Of a stretch of 64,000 nucleotides of DNA, positions 48,582 through 56,231 are shown in pieces. Position numbers and translations under genes: made by a program. The first letter of the stretch is position 1. Each line of letters starts with the position of its first letter. The stretch spans positions 186,001 to 250,000 of the forward strand of contig NZ_JBAJEX010000003.1 in the NCBI RefSeq assembly GCF_039822265.1, given 5' to 3'. A model generated the notes under the pieces. That model was not told where the DNA came from, searched no databases, and saw only the letters and a program-made list of their open reading frames with translations. Source of the DNA: Thiobacter sp. AK1 (GTDB taxonomy: Bacteria; Pseudomonadota; Gammaproteobacteria; Burkholderiales; Thiobacteraceae).

Positions 48582-50908
48582 TGCAGACCTGGCTGACCCC
48601 GCAGCAGATCGCCGAGATGCGGCTGGCTGGCATGCCGACGACAGATCGTCGTGTGCGAACCTGGGCTGAAAAAAATTTCGCCACGATTCGCAACAGGTTG
48701 CGAGGTAAAGGCATCGAGATACTGCTCGAGAGCCTGCCGATCGAGGCGCAGCGGGATTACTACGCGCGGCATGCCGCGCAGCAGACCGAAGGAGACCGGA
48801 TGAACAGTTTGCCCGCTACGCCAAAAGTAGCTGTTGCTACGCCAAATGTAGCTCCCCTCCCCGCCCTCGGCGGCGAGCCTATCCCGGCGGGGGGGTGCCC
48901 TCACCCTGCCGATACCAGCCCGGCGGCCACCGGTGCGGGTGGGCTCACCAGCGGGGGTGGGTTGCCGGTGCCGGTCAAACCCGGCCAGAACCTGCCAAAA
49001 CCGGCCAAAACCGGCCAAAACTTGCCAAAACCGGCTGAAACCGACGCGGATTCCGTCTTGATCGGCCAGATCGTCAGCGCGGGGGTGCGGGATGATGATT
49101 TTGCGCGGGTGGAGCGGGCGCGAGCGCTGTATGCCCTGCTGAAACCCTTGATCGACCTGCCGGAGCGCCACAAGGGACGGCGGGCGATGGCGGAGGAGAT
49201 TGCGCGCACTCTTAATAAGAGCGTGGCGCAGGTGTACCGGCTGGCGCAGATGGCCAGCGGCAAGGACGGGGTGATCCGCCTTGCGCGGCTGGGGCAGCGC
49301 AGCGACCGGGGGCAGGCGCGGGTTTTGATTTCCGGGCCGTGGCTGGCCTGGGCACAGGAGGCTGCCGCCGCGTGGGCGGGTGATGATGTGCCGGGGCTGG
49401 CGGCGCGAGTGCGCGATGCGGTGCGCATGGCCTGGGTGGGCGGCGCGCCGAGTGAGCGGCAGTGCTGGCTGAAGGCCACGGCGAAGGTGGCGCGCGATCT
49501 GATGGAGGCGGGCGCGCCGCGCGCGGTGTGCGCGGGGTTGCTGTCGGTGCCGTGCCCGCGCCGGTATGTGGCTGCCGAGGGGGTGCATTTCCGTGTGGCG
49601 GGCAAGAGCTTGCGCGACGGCAAGGCCATTTATGACAAGCATCTGACGCCGGTGCGGCGCACGGCGGCGGCGAAGTGGCCGGGCGATCTGGTGTGCGGGG
49701 ACATCACGCCGCTGGACATTCCGGTGTTGAGAGACGACGGCAGCACGGCGTATGCGCGGCTGATTGCCTGGCACGATGTGGCGACGAACTGGCTGTGGGT
49801 GGACGCGGTGCTGCTGGACAAGGGCCAGGGTATCCGGCGCGAGCATGTGGCGGCAAGCTATGCGCGCATGTGCGAGAAAGCGCCGTTTGGTGCGCCGCGC
49901 AGGCTGTATCTGGACAACGGTTCGGAGTACCAGTGGGATGAAATGCTGGTGGCGTGCAAGCGGCTGGCGGAGTTTACCGGGGAGCAGTTCGGCGCGTCAG
50001 AAGCCGCGACCACGCCGCAAGAGCATCAGGTGGTGCGCAGCATTCCTTTCCGGCCCCGCGCCAAGCGCATCGAGGGGCTGTTTGGGAATCTCACCGACTG
50101 GCTGGGCTGGTGGTTTGGCTATGTGGGCGGAAACCGCATCACCAAGAAGGTGGCCACACTCGGGAAAGGCGTGCAGCCCGCGCGGTTCGAGGCGGTGAAG
50201 GACTGGCTGAACCGCACGCTTGCGGACTATCACGTCACGCCGCAGCCGGGGGCGGAGCACATGGGCGGCATGAGTCCGCAGCAAAAGCTCACGCTGGCGA
50301 TGGAGAGCGGCTGGAAGCCGTGGAAGATTGACCGCATCACGCTGGCGCTGGCGTTTGCCGACTACGAGGCGCGGCGGGTGAACCGCGGCACGGTGAGCGT
50401 GGACGGCGTGACCTACTCGGGCGACTGCCTGATGGCGATCGAGGGGCGGGTGCTGGTGGCGGTGCCGCGCATCCTGGGCGAGGAAGGGGCGTACATCCTC
50501 GATGTGCGCGGCCAGCGCATTCTCGGCTGGGTGGAGCCGGAGCGGGTTTACGACATCACCGACCCGGCCGGGGCGCGTGAGGCCGGGCGCAGGCGGCAGG
50601 CGCTGAAAGTCTTGCTCGCCGAGCGCATCAAGGAAGCGGGCGGGCCGCTGGATGAGGCGCGGCTGGCGGGCACGCGGGCCGAGCTGCTCGGATTGGATGC
50701 GACGCTCGCCCAGGCCGAGGCGGCGGCACAGTGGGTGGAGCCGTCTGCCGAAGTGCTGCAACTGCACGAGGGCATGCGCGCTGCGCGGCAGCGGCAGATC
50801 GAGGAGATCAACCGGCGGCTTGAGGCGCGCAAGAGCGCCGAGCAGCTCAACCGGCTGGGCGTGGACGACGACCCGGATACCGCGATGGCGCGGGCGATGG
50901 GGCTGTGA
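48581..50908 (+). CDS. Mu-type DDE transposase (MuA homologue)
   Basis: Transposase that pairs the phage ends and catalyses strand transfer for integration and replication. The 775-residue protein begins with a Mu-type winged-helix DNA-binding domain (WLTPQQIAEMRLAGMP). The RNase-H-like catalytic core has Asp374 (CGDITPLD), Asp445 (LYLDNGSEY) and Glu498 (AKRIEGLFG), spacing close to MuA. The C-terminal part matches the Mu transposase beta-barrel and the MuB-contacting tail. It is longer than Mu's 663 residues because of a Pro/Gly-rich insert at residues about 74-160 with a repeated GQNLPKPAKT. An in-frame ATG at 48800 has its own GGAG site and would make a form lacking the N-terminal domain. 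ATG at 48581 overlaps the previous stop. Confidence 0.95.
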   Translation: MQTWLTPQQIAEMRLAGMPTTDRRVRTWAEKNFATIRNRLRGKGIEILLESLPIEAQRDYYARHAAQQTEGDRMNSLPATPKVAVATPNVAPLPALGGEPIPAGGCPHPADTSPAATGAGGLTSGGGLPVPVKPGQNLPKPAKTGQNLPKPAETDADSVLIGQIVSAGVRDDDFARVERARALYALLKPLIDLPERHKGRRAMAEEIARTLNKSVAQVYRLAQMASGKDGVIRLARLGQRSDRGQARVLISGPWLAWAQEAAAAWAGDDVPGLAARVRDAVRMAWVGGAPSERQCWLKATAKVARDLMEAGAPRAVCAGLLSVPCPRRYVAAEGVHFRVAGKSLRDGKAIYDKHLTPVRRTAAAKWPGDLVCGDITPLDIPVLRDDGSTAYARLIAWHDVATNWLWVDAVLLDKGQGIRREHVAASYARMCEKAPFGAPRRLYLDNGSEYQWDEMLVACKRLAEFTGEQFGASEAATTPQEHQVVRSIPFRPRAKRIEGLFGNLTDWLGWWFGYVGGNRITKKVATLGKGVQPARFEAVKDWLNRTLADYHVTPQPGAEHMGGMSPQQKLTLAMESGWKPWKIDRITLALAFADYEARRVNRGTVSVDGVTYSGDCLMAIEGRVLVAVPRILGEEGAYILDVRGQRILGWVEPERVYDITDPAGAREAGRRRQALKVLLAERIKEAGGPLDEARLAGTRAELLGLDATLAQAEAAAQWVEPSAEVLQLHEGMRAARQRQIEEINRRLEARKSAEQLNRLGVDDDPDTAMARAMGL

Positions 50909-50985
50909 AGATGGTTCCGGCCCGCCGTAGGCGCGGCAGGCCGGGTGTGTGAGGCAAGGCAAACGTGAAAGGAAGCACGAGCATT

Positions 50986-51720
50986 ATGGCACGTGAGATT
51001 AGAAAAACCAAGGCAGTGACCGAGGCGATCAAGCTCGCCGAGGTGGTGATGGGCAGCGACAACGCCATCGGCGAAATCGTGGGGCCTGCGGGCACGGGCA
51101 AGAGCATGGCCGGGCGCGCGGTGTGCGAGGCGTACCGGGCGGCGCGCATCGTGGCCTTTGACGGCATGACGCGGCATCAACTGCTGCGCGCCGTGGCGCA
51201 GGCTGCGGGCATCGAGGGGCCGGGGGCGGTGGATAGGCTGCTGGCTGCGCCGGAAGGCGATACGCGGCGGCTGATCGTGGTGGATGAGGCGAACAAGCTG
51301 GGTTGGAGGCCGCTGGAAGCGCTGCGGTTTCTAGCCGATGAGCGCGGGTTTGCGGTGCTTCTCATCGGAACCGAACTCTACGAGCGGCAGTTTGCCGCCA
51401 GCCGCACGCGCGAACTGCTGCTGCAACTGGGCAGCCGCATCGGGGCCAAGCGCATGAGCACGCGGCACCTCGACCGCGCCGAGACCTATGCGCATGTGCT
51501 GCGCCCGGCCTTTGGCGATGTAGCGGACAAGGAACTGATCAACGCCTTCTGGATGGGCTGCCGAAAAGGCAACTACCGCGAGGCGGTGGAACTGGCCGAG
51601 GAGTGCCGCCGGATCATGGCGGCCAACCAGATGCAAAACCTCACCTCTGCGGTGCTGGAGCTGGCCCTGAAGTGGAGCGCCAACCGGCGCGTGGTAGGGA
51701 GAGACGGCCATGCGGCTTGA
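50986..51720 (+). CDS. MuB-type target-capture AAA+ ATPase
   Basis: 244-residue ATPase that binds target DNA and delivers it to the transposase. Walker A is GPAGTGKSMAG near residue 32 and Walker B is LIVVDEANKL near residue 94. The sensor region is LLIGTELY. The N-terminal HTH found in Mu's 312-residue MuB is not present in this shorter protein. ATG at 50986 (MAREIRKTK) has GGAAG upstream; an in-frame GTG at 50965 is an alternative. The next gene overlaps its end by 11 bases. Confidence 0.92.
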   Translation: MAREIRKTKAVTEAIKLAEVVMGSDNAIGEIVGPAGTGKSMAGRAVCEAYRAARIVAFDGMTRHQLLRAVAQAAGIEGPGAVDRLLAAPEGDTRRLIVVDEANKLGWRPLEALRFLADERGFAVLLIGTELYERQFAASRTRELLLQLGSRIGAKRMSTRHLDRAETYAHVLRPAFGDVADKELINAFWMGCRKGNYREAVELAEECRRIMAANQMQNLTSAVLELALKWSANRRVVGRDGHAA

Positions 51721-51937
51721 GGACGTGGCGCTGGTGCTGGGCTGCTCCAAGGCTGCGGCCTCGATGGTGAAAAACGGCAAGTACGACCGGCCCGGATCCG
51801 ACCTGCCCGAGCGCTACGCGGCGCTTGTGCGGCTGGTGGATGCGGTGCGCGGGGCCGACCGCGACGCGGTGTTGCGGCAGGTGTGCATGGAGTGTGAACG
51901 GCAGGACTGCACTGGGTGCAGGCTGGCCGATATTTAA
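51710..51937 (+). CDS. Small phage protein with HTH-like N-terminus and C-terminal cysteines
   Basis: 75 residues. The N-terminal segment MRLEDVALVLGCSKAAASMVKNGKYD looks like a Cro-type helix-turn-helix. The C-terminus has four cysteines, CMECERQDCTGC, that could bind a metal. It overlaps muB, so it is part of the early operon. Function unknown; a DNA-binding regulator is likely. Confidence 0.75.
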   Translation: MRLEDVALVLGCSKAAASMVKNGKYDRPGSDLPERYAALVRLVDAVRGADRDAVLRQVCMECERQDCTGCRLADI

Positions 51938-51980
51938 GCAGGGCAGGTGCCGCGTGGCCGCGCGGCGGGTGGTCAGGAAT
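51937..51980 (+). repeat. Early-operon leader repeat, copy 1
   Basis: About 44 bases shared at roughly 38 positions with 52383-52426. Both contain the identical 18-base hairpin GCCGCGTGGCCGCGCGGC (here 51949-51966), followed by a TCAGGA stretch. The copy lies directly before the plus-strand frame starting at 52000. Confidence 0.75.
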
Positions 51981-52341
51981 CTTTCTTTGGAGGTGTGTCG
52001 TGGCGATTCGAAACGTTGAGTATCTCGTCCATCTTGCGCGCGGTGACGTGCGCGAGTTCGCGGTCAAAACTCAAATCCTGTCTGAGGCGGTCAACGGCCT
52101 GGAGGCGCAGCTTGGCCTCGTGGCCATGATGCTTGCGTCCATGCGACGCGAGGAATTCGACTTCCCGGTCGAGATCCTTCGATCGATTGAGCAGCGCATA
52201 GAGCAGCGCTACCTTGGGCTCTTGAGCGCTTTTCGTCTCGCAGGCGGAAATGTCCTTCATGAGTTCGTCGATGGCGAACTCGAGTACGGCCATGCGGCTT
52301 TCAAGTAAAGCGAGACGCTGCCTGACTTCTTTGTCGTCCAT
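51973..52341 (-). CDS. Alternative antisense frame: coiled-coil protein (competes with 52000-52308)
   Basis: 122-residue frame from an ATG at 52341 (MDDKEVRQRLALLESRMAVLEFAIDELMKD), which would be a charged coiled coil. Its amino-acid composition is protein-like, but it runs against the early operon and no ribosome site precedes its ATG. It would be a leftward insert ('moron') between the two leader repeats. The plus-strand frame is slightly preferred; only one of the two is likely real. Confidence 0.35.
   Translation of the reverse strand: MDDKEVRQRLALLESRMAVLEFAIDELMKDISACETKSAQEPKVALLYALLNRSKDLDREVEFLASHGRKHHGHEAKLRLQAVDRLRQDLSFDRELAHVTARKMDEILNVSNRHDTPPKKDS
52000..52308 (+). CDS. Hypothetical early phage protein
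   Basis: 102-residue frame from GTG at 52000 (AIRNVEYLVHLARGDVREFAV), with a GGAGG site 7 bases upstream and leader repeat copy 1 just before it. It is co-oriented with the early operon. Long helical content is predicted (SEAVNGLEAQLGLVAMML). No family was recognised. A minus-strand frame at 51973-52341 covers the same bases. Confidence 0.5.
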   Translation: MAIRNVEYLVHLARGDVREFAVKTQILSEAVNGLEAQLGLVAMMLASMRREEFDFPVEILRSIEQRIEQRYLGLLSAFRLAGGNVLHEFVDGELEYGHAAFK

Positions 52342-52382
52342 CGGTAAACCATAGCACGAATCCACAAAGGGAAGTGTGAACC

Positions 52383-52426
52383 AGCAGGGCAAGTGCCGCG
52401 TGGCCGCGCGGCTGGCAATCAGGAGT
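52383..52426 (+). repeat. Early-operon leader repeat, copy 2
   Basis: Second copy, 446 bases after copy 1, with the same 18-base hairpin at 52395-52412. Its AGGAG at the end serves as the ribosome site of the gene at 52434. A shorter related core (GCGTGGCCGCGCG) also occurs at 54515-54527 before the gene at 54547. Confidence 0.75.
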
Positions 52427-52433
52427 GTGAAAA

Positions 52434-52907
52434 ATGGCAAAAGCAGAAGCGAAGAAGGAAGAATCGAAGGTGAAGGCAGTGGCGGTGCCGGCAGGAGAAA
52501 AAATCGACCGAGACGGCGGTGAAATCACGGCGCTAGATGCCGCGACCATCCGGCTGGTGATGCAGGGCTGGGAGCTCAAGAAGCAGATCGACGAGCTCGA
52601 TGCGCAGATCAAGGCGATCAACGCGCAGCTGATCGAGGCGCACGGGGCGGGCGCGAGCCTGATCGTGCGCGGGGTGTGCCGCGCCAGCATCACCGAGCGC
52701 GAGGCGGTGAAGATCAAGGACGCCGAGCGCCTGAAGGCGGTGCTGGGGGATCGATTTGGCGATCTGGTCAAGGTCGAGGTGGCCTACAAGCCAGAGCAGC
52801 GGCTGATCGACATGGCATGCGACGGCGACGAGCCGCTGCAACCGGCCATCGGCGCGTGCCTGACGGTGGGCAAGTCTGCTAGCGTGACCTGGAGGGCGGA
52901 GAAATGA
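52434..52907 (+). CDS. Hypothetical early phage protein (Gam-position, not clearly Gam)
   Basis: 157 residues. A Lys/Ala/Glu-rich N-terminus is followed by a helical segment (VMQGWELKKQIDELDAQIKAINAQLIEA), a beta-rich region and a LGDRFGDLVKVEVAYKPEQRLI motif. In Mu this part of the operon holds gam, the nuclease inhibitor, but the sequence does not look like Mu Gam. It starts behind leader repeat copy 2 and overlaps the next gene by 4 bases (ATGA). Confidence 0.8.
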   Translation: MAKAEAKKEESKVKAVAVPAGEKIDRDGGEITALDAATIRLVMQGWELKKQIDELDAQIKAINAQLIEAHGAGASLIVRGVCRASITEREAVKIKDAERLKAVLGDRFGDLVKVEVAYKPEQRLIDMACDGDEPLQPAIGACLTVGKSASVTWRAEK

Positions 52908-53101
52908 CGGGCCTGGTCGAGCGGATCGAGCGCGGCATGGCCGACTGCGAGGATGCGCTCATCGTGCAGCGGCTCATCGCCGCGCTGGCGAAGATGATGT
53001 GCTACGCGCCTCCAGACGTACGCAGGACAGAGGACTATGACGAGTGCGCGATCGCGCTGGCCGACGCGATGGCGCTGCGCCGCCAGCAGAACGACGAGTA
53101 A
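52904..53101 (+). CDS. Small hypothetical phage protein
   Basis: 65-residue acidic, helical protein (LVERIERGMADCEDALIVQRLIAALAKMM). It is coupled to the previous gene by ATGA overlap. No family recognised. It ends before a 7-bp-stem hairpin (53110-53133) that precedes the gemA-like gene. Confidence 0.7.
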   Translation: MTGLVERIERGMADCEDALIVQRLIAALAKMMCYAPPDVRRTEDYDECAIALADAMALRRQQNDE

Positions 53102-53109
53102 CCCGGCCC

Positions 53110-53133
53110 ATGCCCATGCGCGCGCGTGGGCAT
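53110..53133 (+). repeat. Intercistronic hairpin before the GemA-like gene
   Basis: ATGCCCA (53110-53116) and TGGGCAT (53127-53133) flank a CG-rich 10-base loop in the 62-base gap. No T-run follows. Confidence 0.5.
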
Positions 53134-53163
53134 GCACAGGGTCACTCGATAGATGAGACGACG

Positions 53164-53610
53164 ATGGACGCAAAAACCCGCCGCCGCGTGCTGCTGGGGC
53201 TGGCGCACAAGGCCGCCGCGCAGCTGGGCATGGACGAAGACACCCGCCGCGCCGCGCAGATGGCGTTTTGCGGCAAGGCGAGCCTTGCCGACTACAGCGA
53301 CAGCCAACTGATCGGCTGGTGCTGGGAACTCAAGCGCCGCGGGGCGGAGATTGGCATCCCGGCCCCGCCGCCCAAGGGTGGCAGCGGCTGGGGGCGGCCC
53401 ACCGAGGCGCAGCTCGCCGAGATCGAGCGGCTGGCGCTGCGCATTGGCTGGAGCGGGCTGGACGACGGCGCGCTGCGCGGCTTTGTGCGGCGCACCTGCG
53501 CGGCAGACGATGTGCGCTTCATCACCCGCGGCCAGGCCACTGCCGTCATCAGCGGGCTGCGCCGGTGGCTGGCGCAGCGCCAGCGCCATGCCGGGCAGGA
53601 GGTGGCCTGA
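53164..53610 (+). CDS. GemA / Mu gp16-like regulatory protein (DUF1018)
   Basis: 148 residues from ATG at 53164. The N-terminal part matches the gp16/GemA pattern: helices with QLGMDEDTRRAAQMAFCGKASLADYSDSQL, then a WELKRRG segment. The C-terminal part (LAEIERLALRIGWSGLDDGALRGFVRRT) is the second conserved block. In Mu, GemA affects host gene expression and DNA supercoiling. The stop overlaps the next ATG (TGATG). Confidence 0.82.
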   Translation: MDAKTRRRVLLGLAHKAAAQLGMDEDTRRAAQMAFCGKASLADYSDSQLIGWCWELKRRGAEIGIPAPPPKGGSGWGRPTEAQLAEIERLALRIGWSGLDDGALRGFVRRTCAADDVRFITRGQATAVISGLRRWLAQRQRHAGQEVA

Positions 53611-54101
53611 TGCGGCTGCGCTGCCCGGTGTGCCACGCGGAGGCTGCCCTCGAAGCCTGGGCCGAGGACGAGGCCGCGCGCGAGATGATGGCGATTCTGT
53701 CCGCATTGGATGCGACGCTGGGCCGCCCGCTGGTGGCGTATCTGGGTCTGTGGCGCTCGGCCAGCCGCGCGCTGGCGTGGGAGCGGGCGGTGCGCATTGC
53801 GCGCGAAGTGCTTGCGCTGGAGGCTGATGCGCAGCGGCTGGCTGCGGCGCTGTCGCAGACGGTGGAGCAGCTGCGCGTCAAGCGCGATGCGGGCGATGTG
53901 CGGCCTCTCACCGGGCACAACTACTTGAAGCGCGTGCTCGAAGGCATGCCGCAGACGGCAGGCGCGCTCTGCGTCGATGCGCAGCCGCAGCGCAGCGCGG
54001 CGACCAGGGTGCAGGCAAAGGCCCATTCGGCAACAGTGGACGGCGTGATGCGGCTGGAGGCGCTCAAGCGCCGCGCGCGTGGGGAGGCCGGGCATGAGTG
54101 A
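53610..54101 (+). CDS. Hypothetical phage protein with N-terminal zinc-ribbon motif
   Basis: 163 residues from ATG at 53610, coupled to the GemA-like gene. It begins MRLRCPVCHAEAALEAW, a CxxC motif that may bind zinc with other ligands. The middle is helical (ALSQTVEQLRVKRDAGDVRPL). Proteins of this kind follow gemA in other Mu-like phages; the function is not known. Confidence 0.8.
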   Translation: MRLRCPVCHAEAALEAWAEDEAAREMMAILSALDATLGRPLVAYLGLWRSASRALAWERAVRIAREVLALEADAQRLAAALSQTVEQLRVKRDAGDVRPLTGHNYLKRVLEGMPQTAGALCVDAQPQRSAATRVQAKAHSATVDGVMRLEALKRRARGEAGHE

Positions 54102-54456
54102 GTCTGTACCTGGCTGGCTGCTGGCCGAGGTGGCAGGCGGCATTCAGCGCCTGCTGGTGCTGCGGCTTGACGGCTGCCCGCCGGCGGACGCGGTGGAAGC
54201 GATGGCGCTGGCATGGGCAGACGCCCTGCTGGTGCGCGGCGGGGCGTGGGACGAGGCGCTGGATGCACCGCGCATCCGGGCGGCGTTCCGCAGCCTGGCC
54301 GCGCATGTGCAGCGTTGGCCCGCGCCGGCGGACATCTGGGCGCACCTGCCCGAGCGGCCCAGGCAGCCAAAGCTTCCGCCGCCGCCGATGAGCGCGGCGC
54401 AGCGCGCGCTGGCGCTCGATATGCTTCGCCAATTGCGCGAGAAGCTTTTATCATGA
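54094..54456 (+). CDS. Hypothetical phage protein
   Basis: 120 residues from ATG at 54094, overlapping the previous gene by 8 bases. It is helical and Ala-rich, with a Pro-rich segment (LPERPRQPKLPPPPMSAAQ) near the end followed by a helix (LDMLRQLREKL). Not recognised as a named family; position fits the semi-essential early region of Mu-like phages. Confidence 0.75.
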   Translation: MSESVPGWLLAEVAGGIQRLLVLRLDGCPPADAVEAMALAWADALLVRGGAWDEALDAPRIRAAFRSLAAHVQRWPAPADIWAHLPERPRQPKLPPPPMSAAQRALALDMLRQLREKLLS

Positions 54457-54546
54457 TGGGGTTCTGGCATGGCGCGCTGCCATGCCAGAGCATATCGAGG
54501 GCGGCAAGGGCTGCGCGTGGCCGCGCGCGCCGGGCAAGGAGCCGCA

Positions 54547-54795
54547 ATGCGTGCCGCACGACTGGACAACTCGCCGCGCCTGCAACGCGTGGCCGAACTG
54601 CTCTCCGACGGGCGCTGGTATTCGACGCTGGACATCATCGTCGGCGCGGGCGTGTGCGCCGTCAACTCCTGCGTAGCCGAGCTGCGGGCCAATGGCATCC
54701 CAGTGGAATGCCGCCGCGTTGGCAAAGACCGTTTCGAGTACCGCCGTACCGACCTGGCCGCCGATGCGCAAGAGGTGGCGCATGGCGCTGGCTGA
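54547..54795 (+). CDS. Small winged-helix-like phage protein
   Basis: 82 residues from ATG at 54547, which has AAGGAG upstream. The sequence LQRVAELLSDGRWYSTLDIIVGAGVCAVNSCVAELRANGIPVECRRVG has the layout of a winged-helix DNA-binding domain. A third, shorter copy of the leader hairpin core lies at 54515-54527, directly upstream. Its end overlaps mor by 14 bases. Confidence 0.75.
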   Translation: MRAARLDNSPRLQRVAELLSDGRWYSTLDIIVGAGVCAVNSCVAELRANGIPVECRRVGKDRFEYRRTDLAADAQEVAHGAG

Positions 54796-55147
54796 CACCG
54801 CCGAGCTCGAATCGTTGATTGGCCGCGAGGCGCTGGCCGCGCTCATCTCCACCTGCGGCGGGCTGGCGCTGCGCATCCCCAAGAACCCGCCGATGAGCGG
54901 GCCGCTGTGCGACCTGCCCCTGCCCGCGCAGCAGGCGCTAGCCTGGCGCTACGGCGGCACCATCCTCTACGTGCCCAAGTGCGACGGCGCAGCCCGCGCC
55001 GCGCGCGACGCAGCCATCCGCGCCGCCTACGACGCAGGCGAGCGGGTGCAGGACATCGCCCGGCGATACCGGCTCACCGAGCGCTGGGTGTATGACATTC
55101 TGGGGCGGGCAGAGGAGACGCCGCCTGCGCAGGCGGCGTTGTTTTAG
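54782..55147 (+). CDS. Mor-family middle-operon transcription activator
   Basis: 121 residues from ATG at 54782. The N-terminal half has the Mor dimerisation region (RIPKNPPMSGPLCDLPLPAQQALAWRYGG). The C-terminal helix-turn-helix is AAYDAGERVQDIARRYRLTERWVYDIL. Mor activates the middle promoter of Mu; here lysis and head genes follow directly, and no separate C gene is visible. This protein may thus drive late functions itself. An open frame extends upstream, but this start matches family length. Confidence 0.88.
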   Translation: MALADTAELESLIGREALAALISTCGGLALRIPKNPPMSGPLCDLPLPAQQALAWRYGGTILYVPKCDGAARAARDAAIRAAYDAGERVQDIARRYRLTERWVYDILGRAEETPPAQAALF

Positions 55148-55197
55148 CCACTGTCTGAACCGCATCGTGCTGCACGGCAGCGCGCGCGCGGACGATC

Positions 55198-55698
55198 ATG
55201 GCGGGGATGAAACCGCCCCGTCTGCCCGCCACGCTGCTGATTGCATCCGCCATCGCGTTGGGCAGCATTGCGCTGCACGAGGGCTATTCCAGCCGCGCCT
55301 ACGACGACGGCGTGGGCGTGCAGACCGTGGGCTTTGGCTCCACCCGCAAGGAAGACGGCACGCCGGTCAAACCCGGCGATACCGTCACACCGCAGCGCGC
55401 CGTCGTCATGCTCGCGCGCGACGCCAACCGCACCGGGCGCGAGATTGCGGCCTGCATCGGCGACGTGCCGCTCTACCAGCACGAGTGGGACGCACTTGTA
55501 AGCCTTGCTTACAACATCGGATCGACGGCGTTTTGCAAGTCCACCATCGTCAAGCGCCTGCACCAGACCCCGCCCGACTACGCCGGGGCGTGCGAGGCGA
55601 TCAAGCTGTGGACCAAGGCCGGCGGGCGCGTGCTGCCCGGGCTGGTCAAGCGCCGCGAGGCCGAGTACCGGATGTGCATGGGGGAGGCCACGCCATGA
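55198..55698 (+). CDS. Endolysin, GH24 phage lysozyme with SAR-type N-terminus
   Basis: 166 residues. The catalytic Glu28, Asp37 and Thr43 (LHEGYSSRAYDDGVGVQT) keep the T4-lysozyme Glu-8-Asp-5-Thr spacing. The N-terminus (LPATLLIASAIALGSIAL) is a weakly hydrophobic Ala/Gly/Ser-rich segment, as in signal-arrest-release endolysins, which are exported without a holin and activated on release. It degrades peptidoglycan during lysis. Its end overlaps the Rz start. Confidence 0.92.
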   Translation: MAGMKPPRLPATLLIASAIALGSIALHEGYSSRAYDDGVGVQTVGFGSTRKEDGTPVKPGDTVTPQRAVVMLARDANRTGREIAACIGDVPLYQHEWDALVSLAYNIGSTAFCKSTIVKRLHQTPPDYAGACEAIKLWTKAGGRVLPGLVKRREAEYRMCMGEATP

Positions 55699-56231
55699 TC
55701 CCGCTGCCCATCCTGGCGAGGATCGCGCCCATCGCCCTCGCCGCCGCGGTTGGCGCGGCCATCGGCTACGGCTGGGAGCACCGCGCCCGCGTGGCCGACG
55801 TGGCCGCCATGCGCGAGGCCATCGCCCAGCGCGAAGCCGCGGATGCGCAGCAGTTGCGCCGCCGCATCGAGGCCGCCGCCGCAGCGGCAGACGCCGCCAT
55901 CGCCGAGCGCGACGCCCGCATCGCCGCGCTCGATGCCACCACCCGGAGACTGCGCCATGATCTCAAGACTGCTACCACGGGCCGCGCTTGCCTGTCTGGC
56001 ACTGCTCGCGGGCTGCTCCAGCAATCCCCCGCTTTCGGACTCAGTCTGCCCACGACCGCCTTCGGCGCTGCTCCAGCCCCTGCCGCCACTGCCGCCGATC
56101 CCGGCGAGCATGCCGAAAGCTCAGACGCCGACGTTGCCGGGTGGATCCTCGACGCCGCAAGCCTTTACGAGCAGTGCCGCGCCCGCATCGACGCCATCCG
56201 CCAGTGGGACGAGGTGACGCATGGAAGGTGA
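55695..56231 (+). CDS. Rz-like inner-membrane spanin
   Basis: 178 residues from ATG at 55695, overlapping the endolysin stop. One N-terminal membrane segment (IAPIALAAAVGAAIGYGW) precedes a periplasmic coiled coil rich in Ala, Glu and Arg (REAIAQREAADAQQLRRRIEA). Spanins fuse the inner and outer membranes in the last lysis step. The Rz1 partner is nested in another frame. Confidence 0.85.
   Translation: MIPLPILARIAPIALAAAVGAAIGYGWEHRARVADVAAMREAIAQREAADAQQLRRRIEAAAAAADAAIAERDARIAALDATTRRLRHDLKTATTGRACLSGTARGLLQQSPAFGLSLPTTAFGAAPAPAATAADPGEHAESSDADVAGWILDAASLYEQCRARIDAIRQWDEVTHGR
55957..56217 (+). CDS. Rz1-like outer-membrane spanin lipoprotein, nested in Rz
   Basis: 86-residue frame inside Rz. 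It has a signal sequence with a lipobox (ALLAGC, Cys about residue 20) and a Pro-rich mature part (SALLQPLPPLPPIPA). Both features are diagnostic of Rz1. The nesting within Rz in a shifted frame is a classic phage spanin arrangement. Confidence 0.85.
   Translation: MISRLLPRAALACLALLAGCSSNPPLSDSVCPRPPSALLQPLPPLPPIPASMPKAQTPTLPGGSSTPQAFTSSAAPASTPSASGTR

Noticed and set aside
48566-49846. Minus-strand open frame antisense to the transposase
   Set aside because: His/Arg/Pro-rich translation without domains, fully covered by the MuA gene, whose catalytic triad is intact.
53292-54143. Long minus-strand frame over the early phage genes
   Set aside because: Low-complexity His/Arg-rich shadow; the plus-strand genes are coupled and have recognisable motifs.
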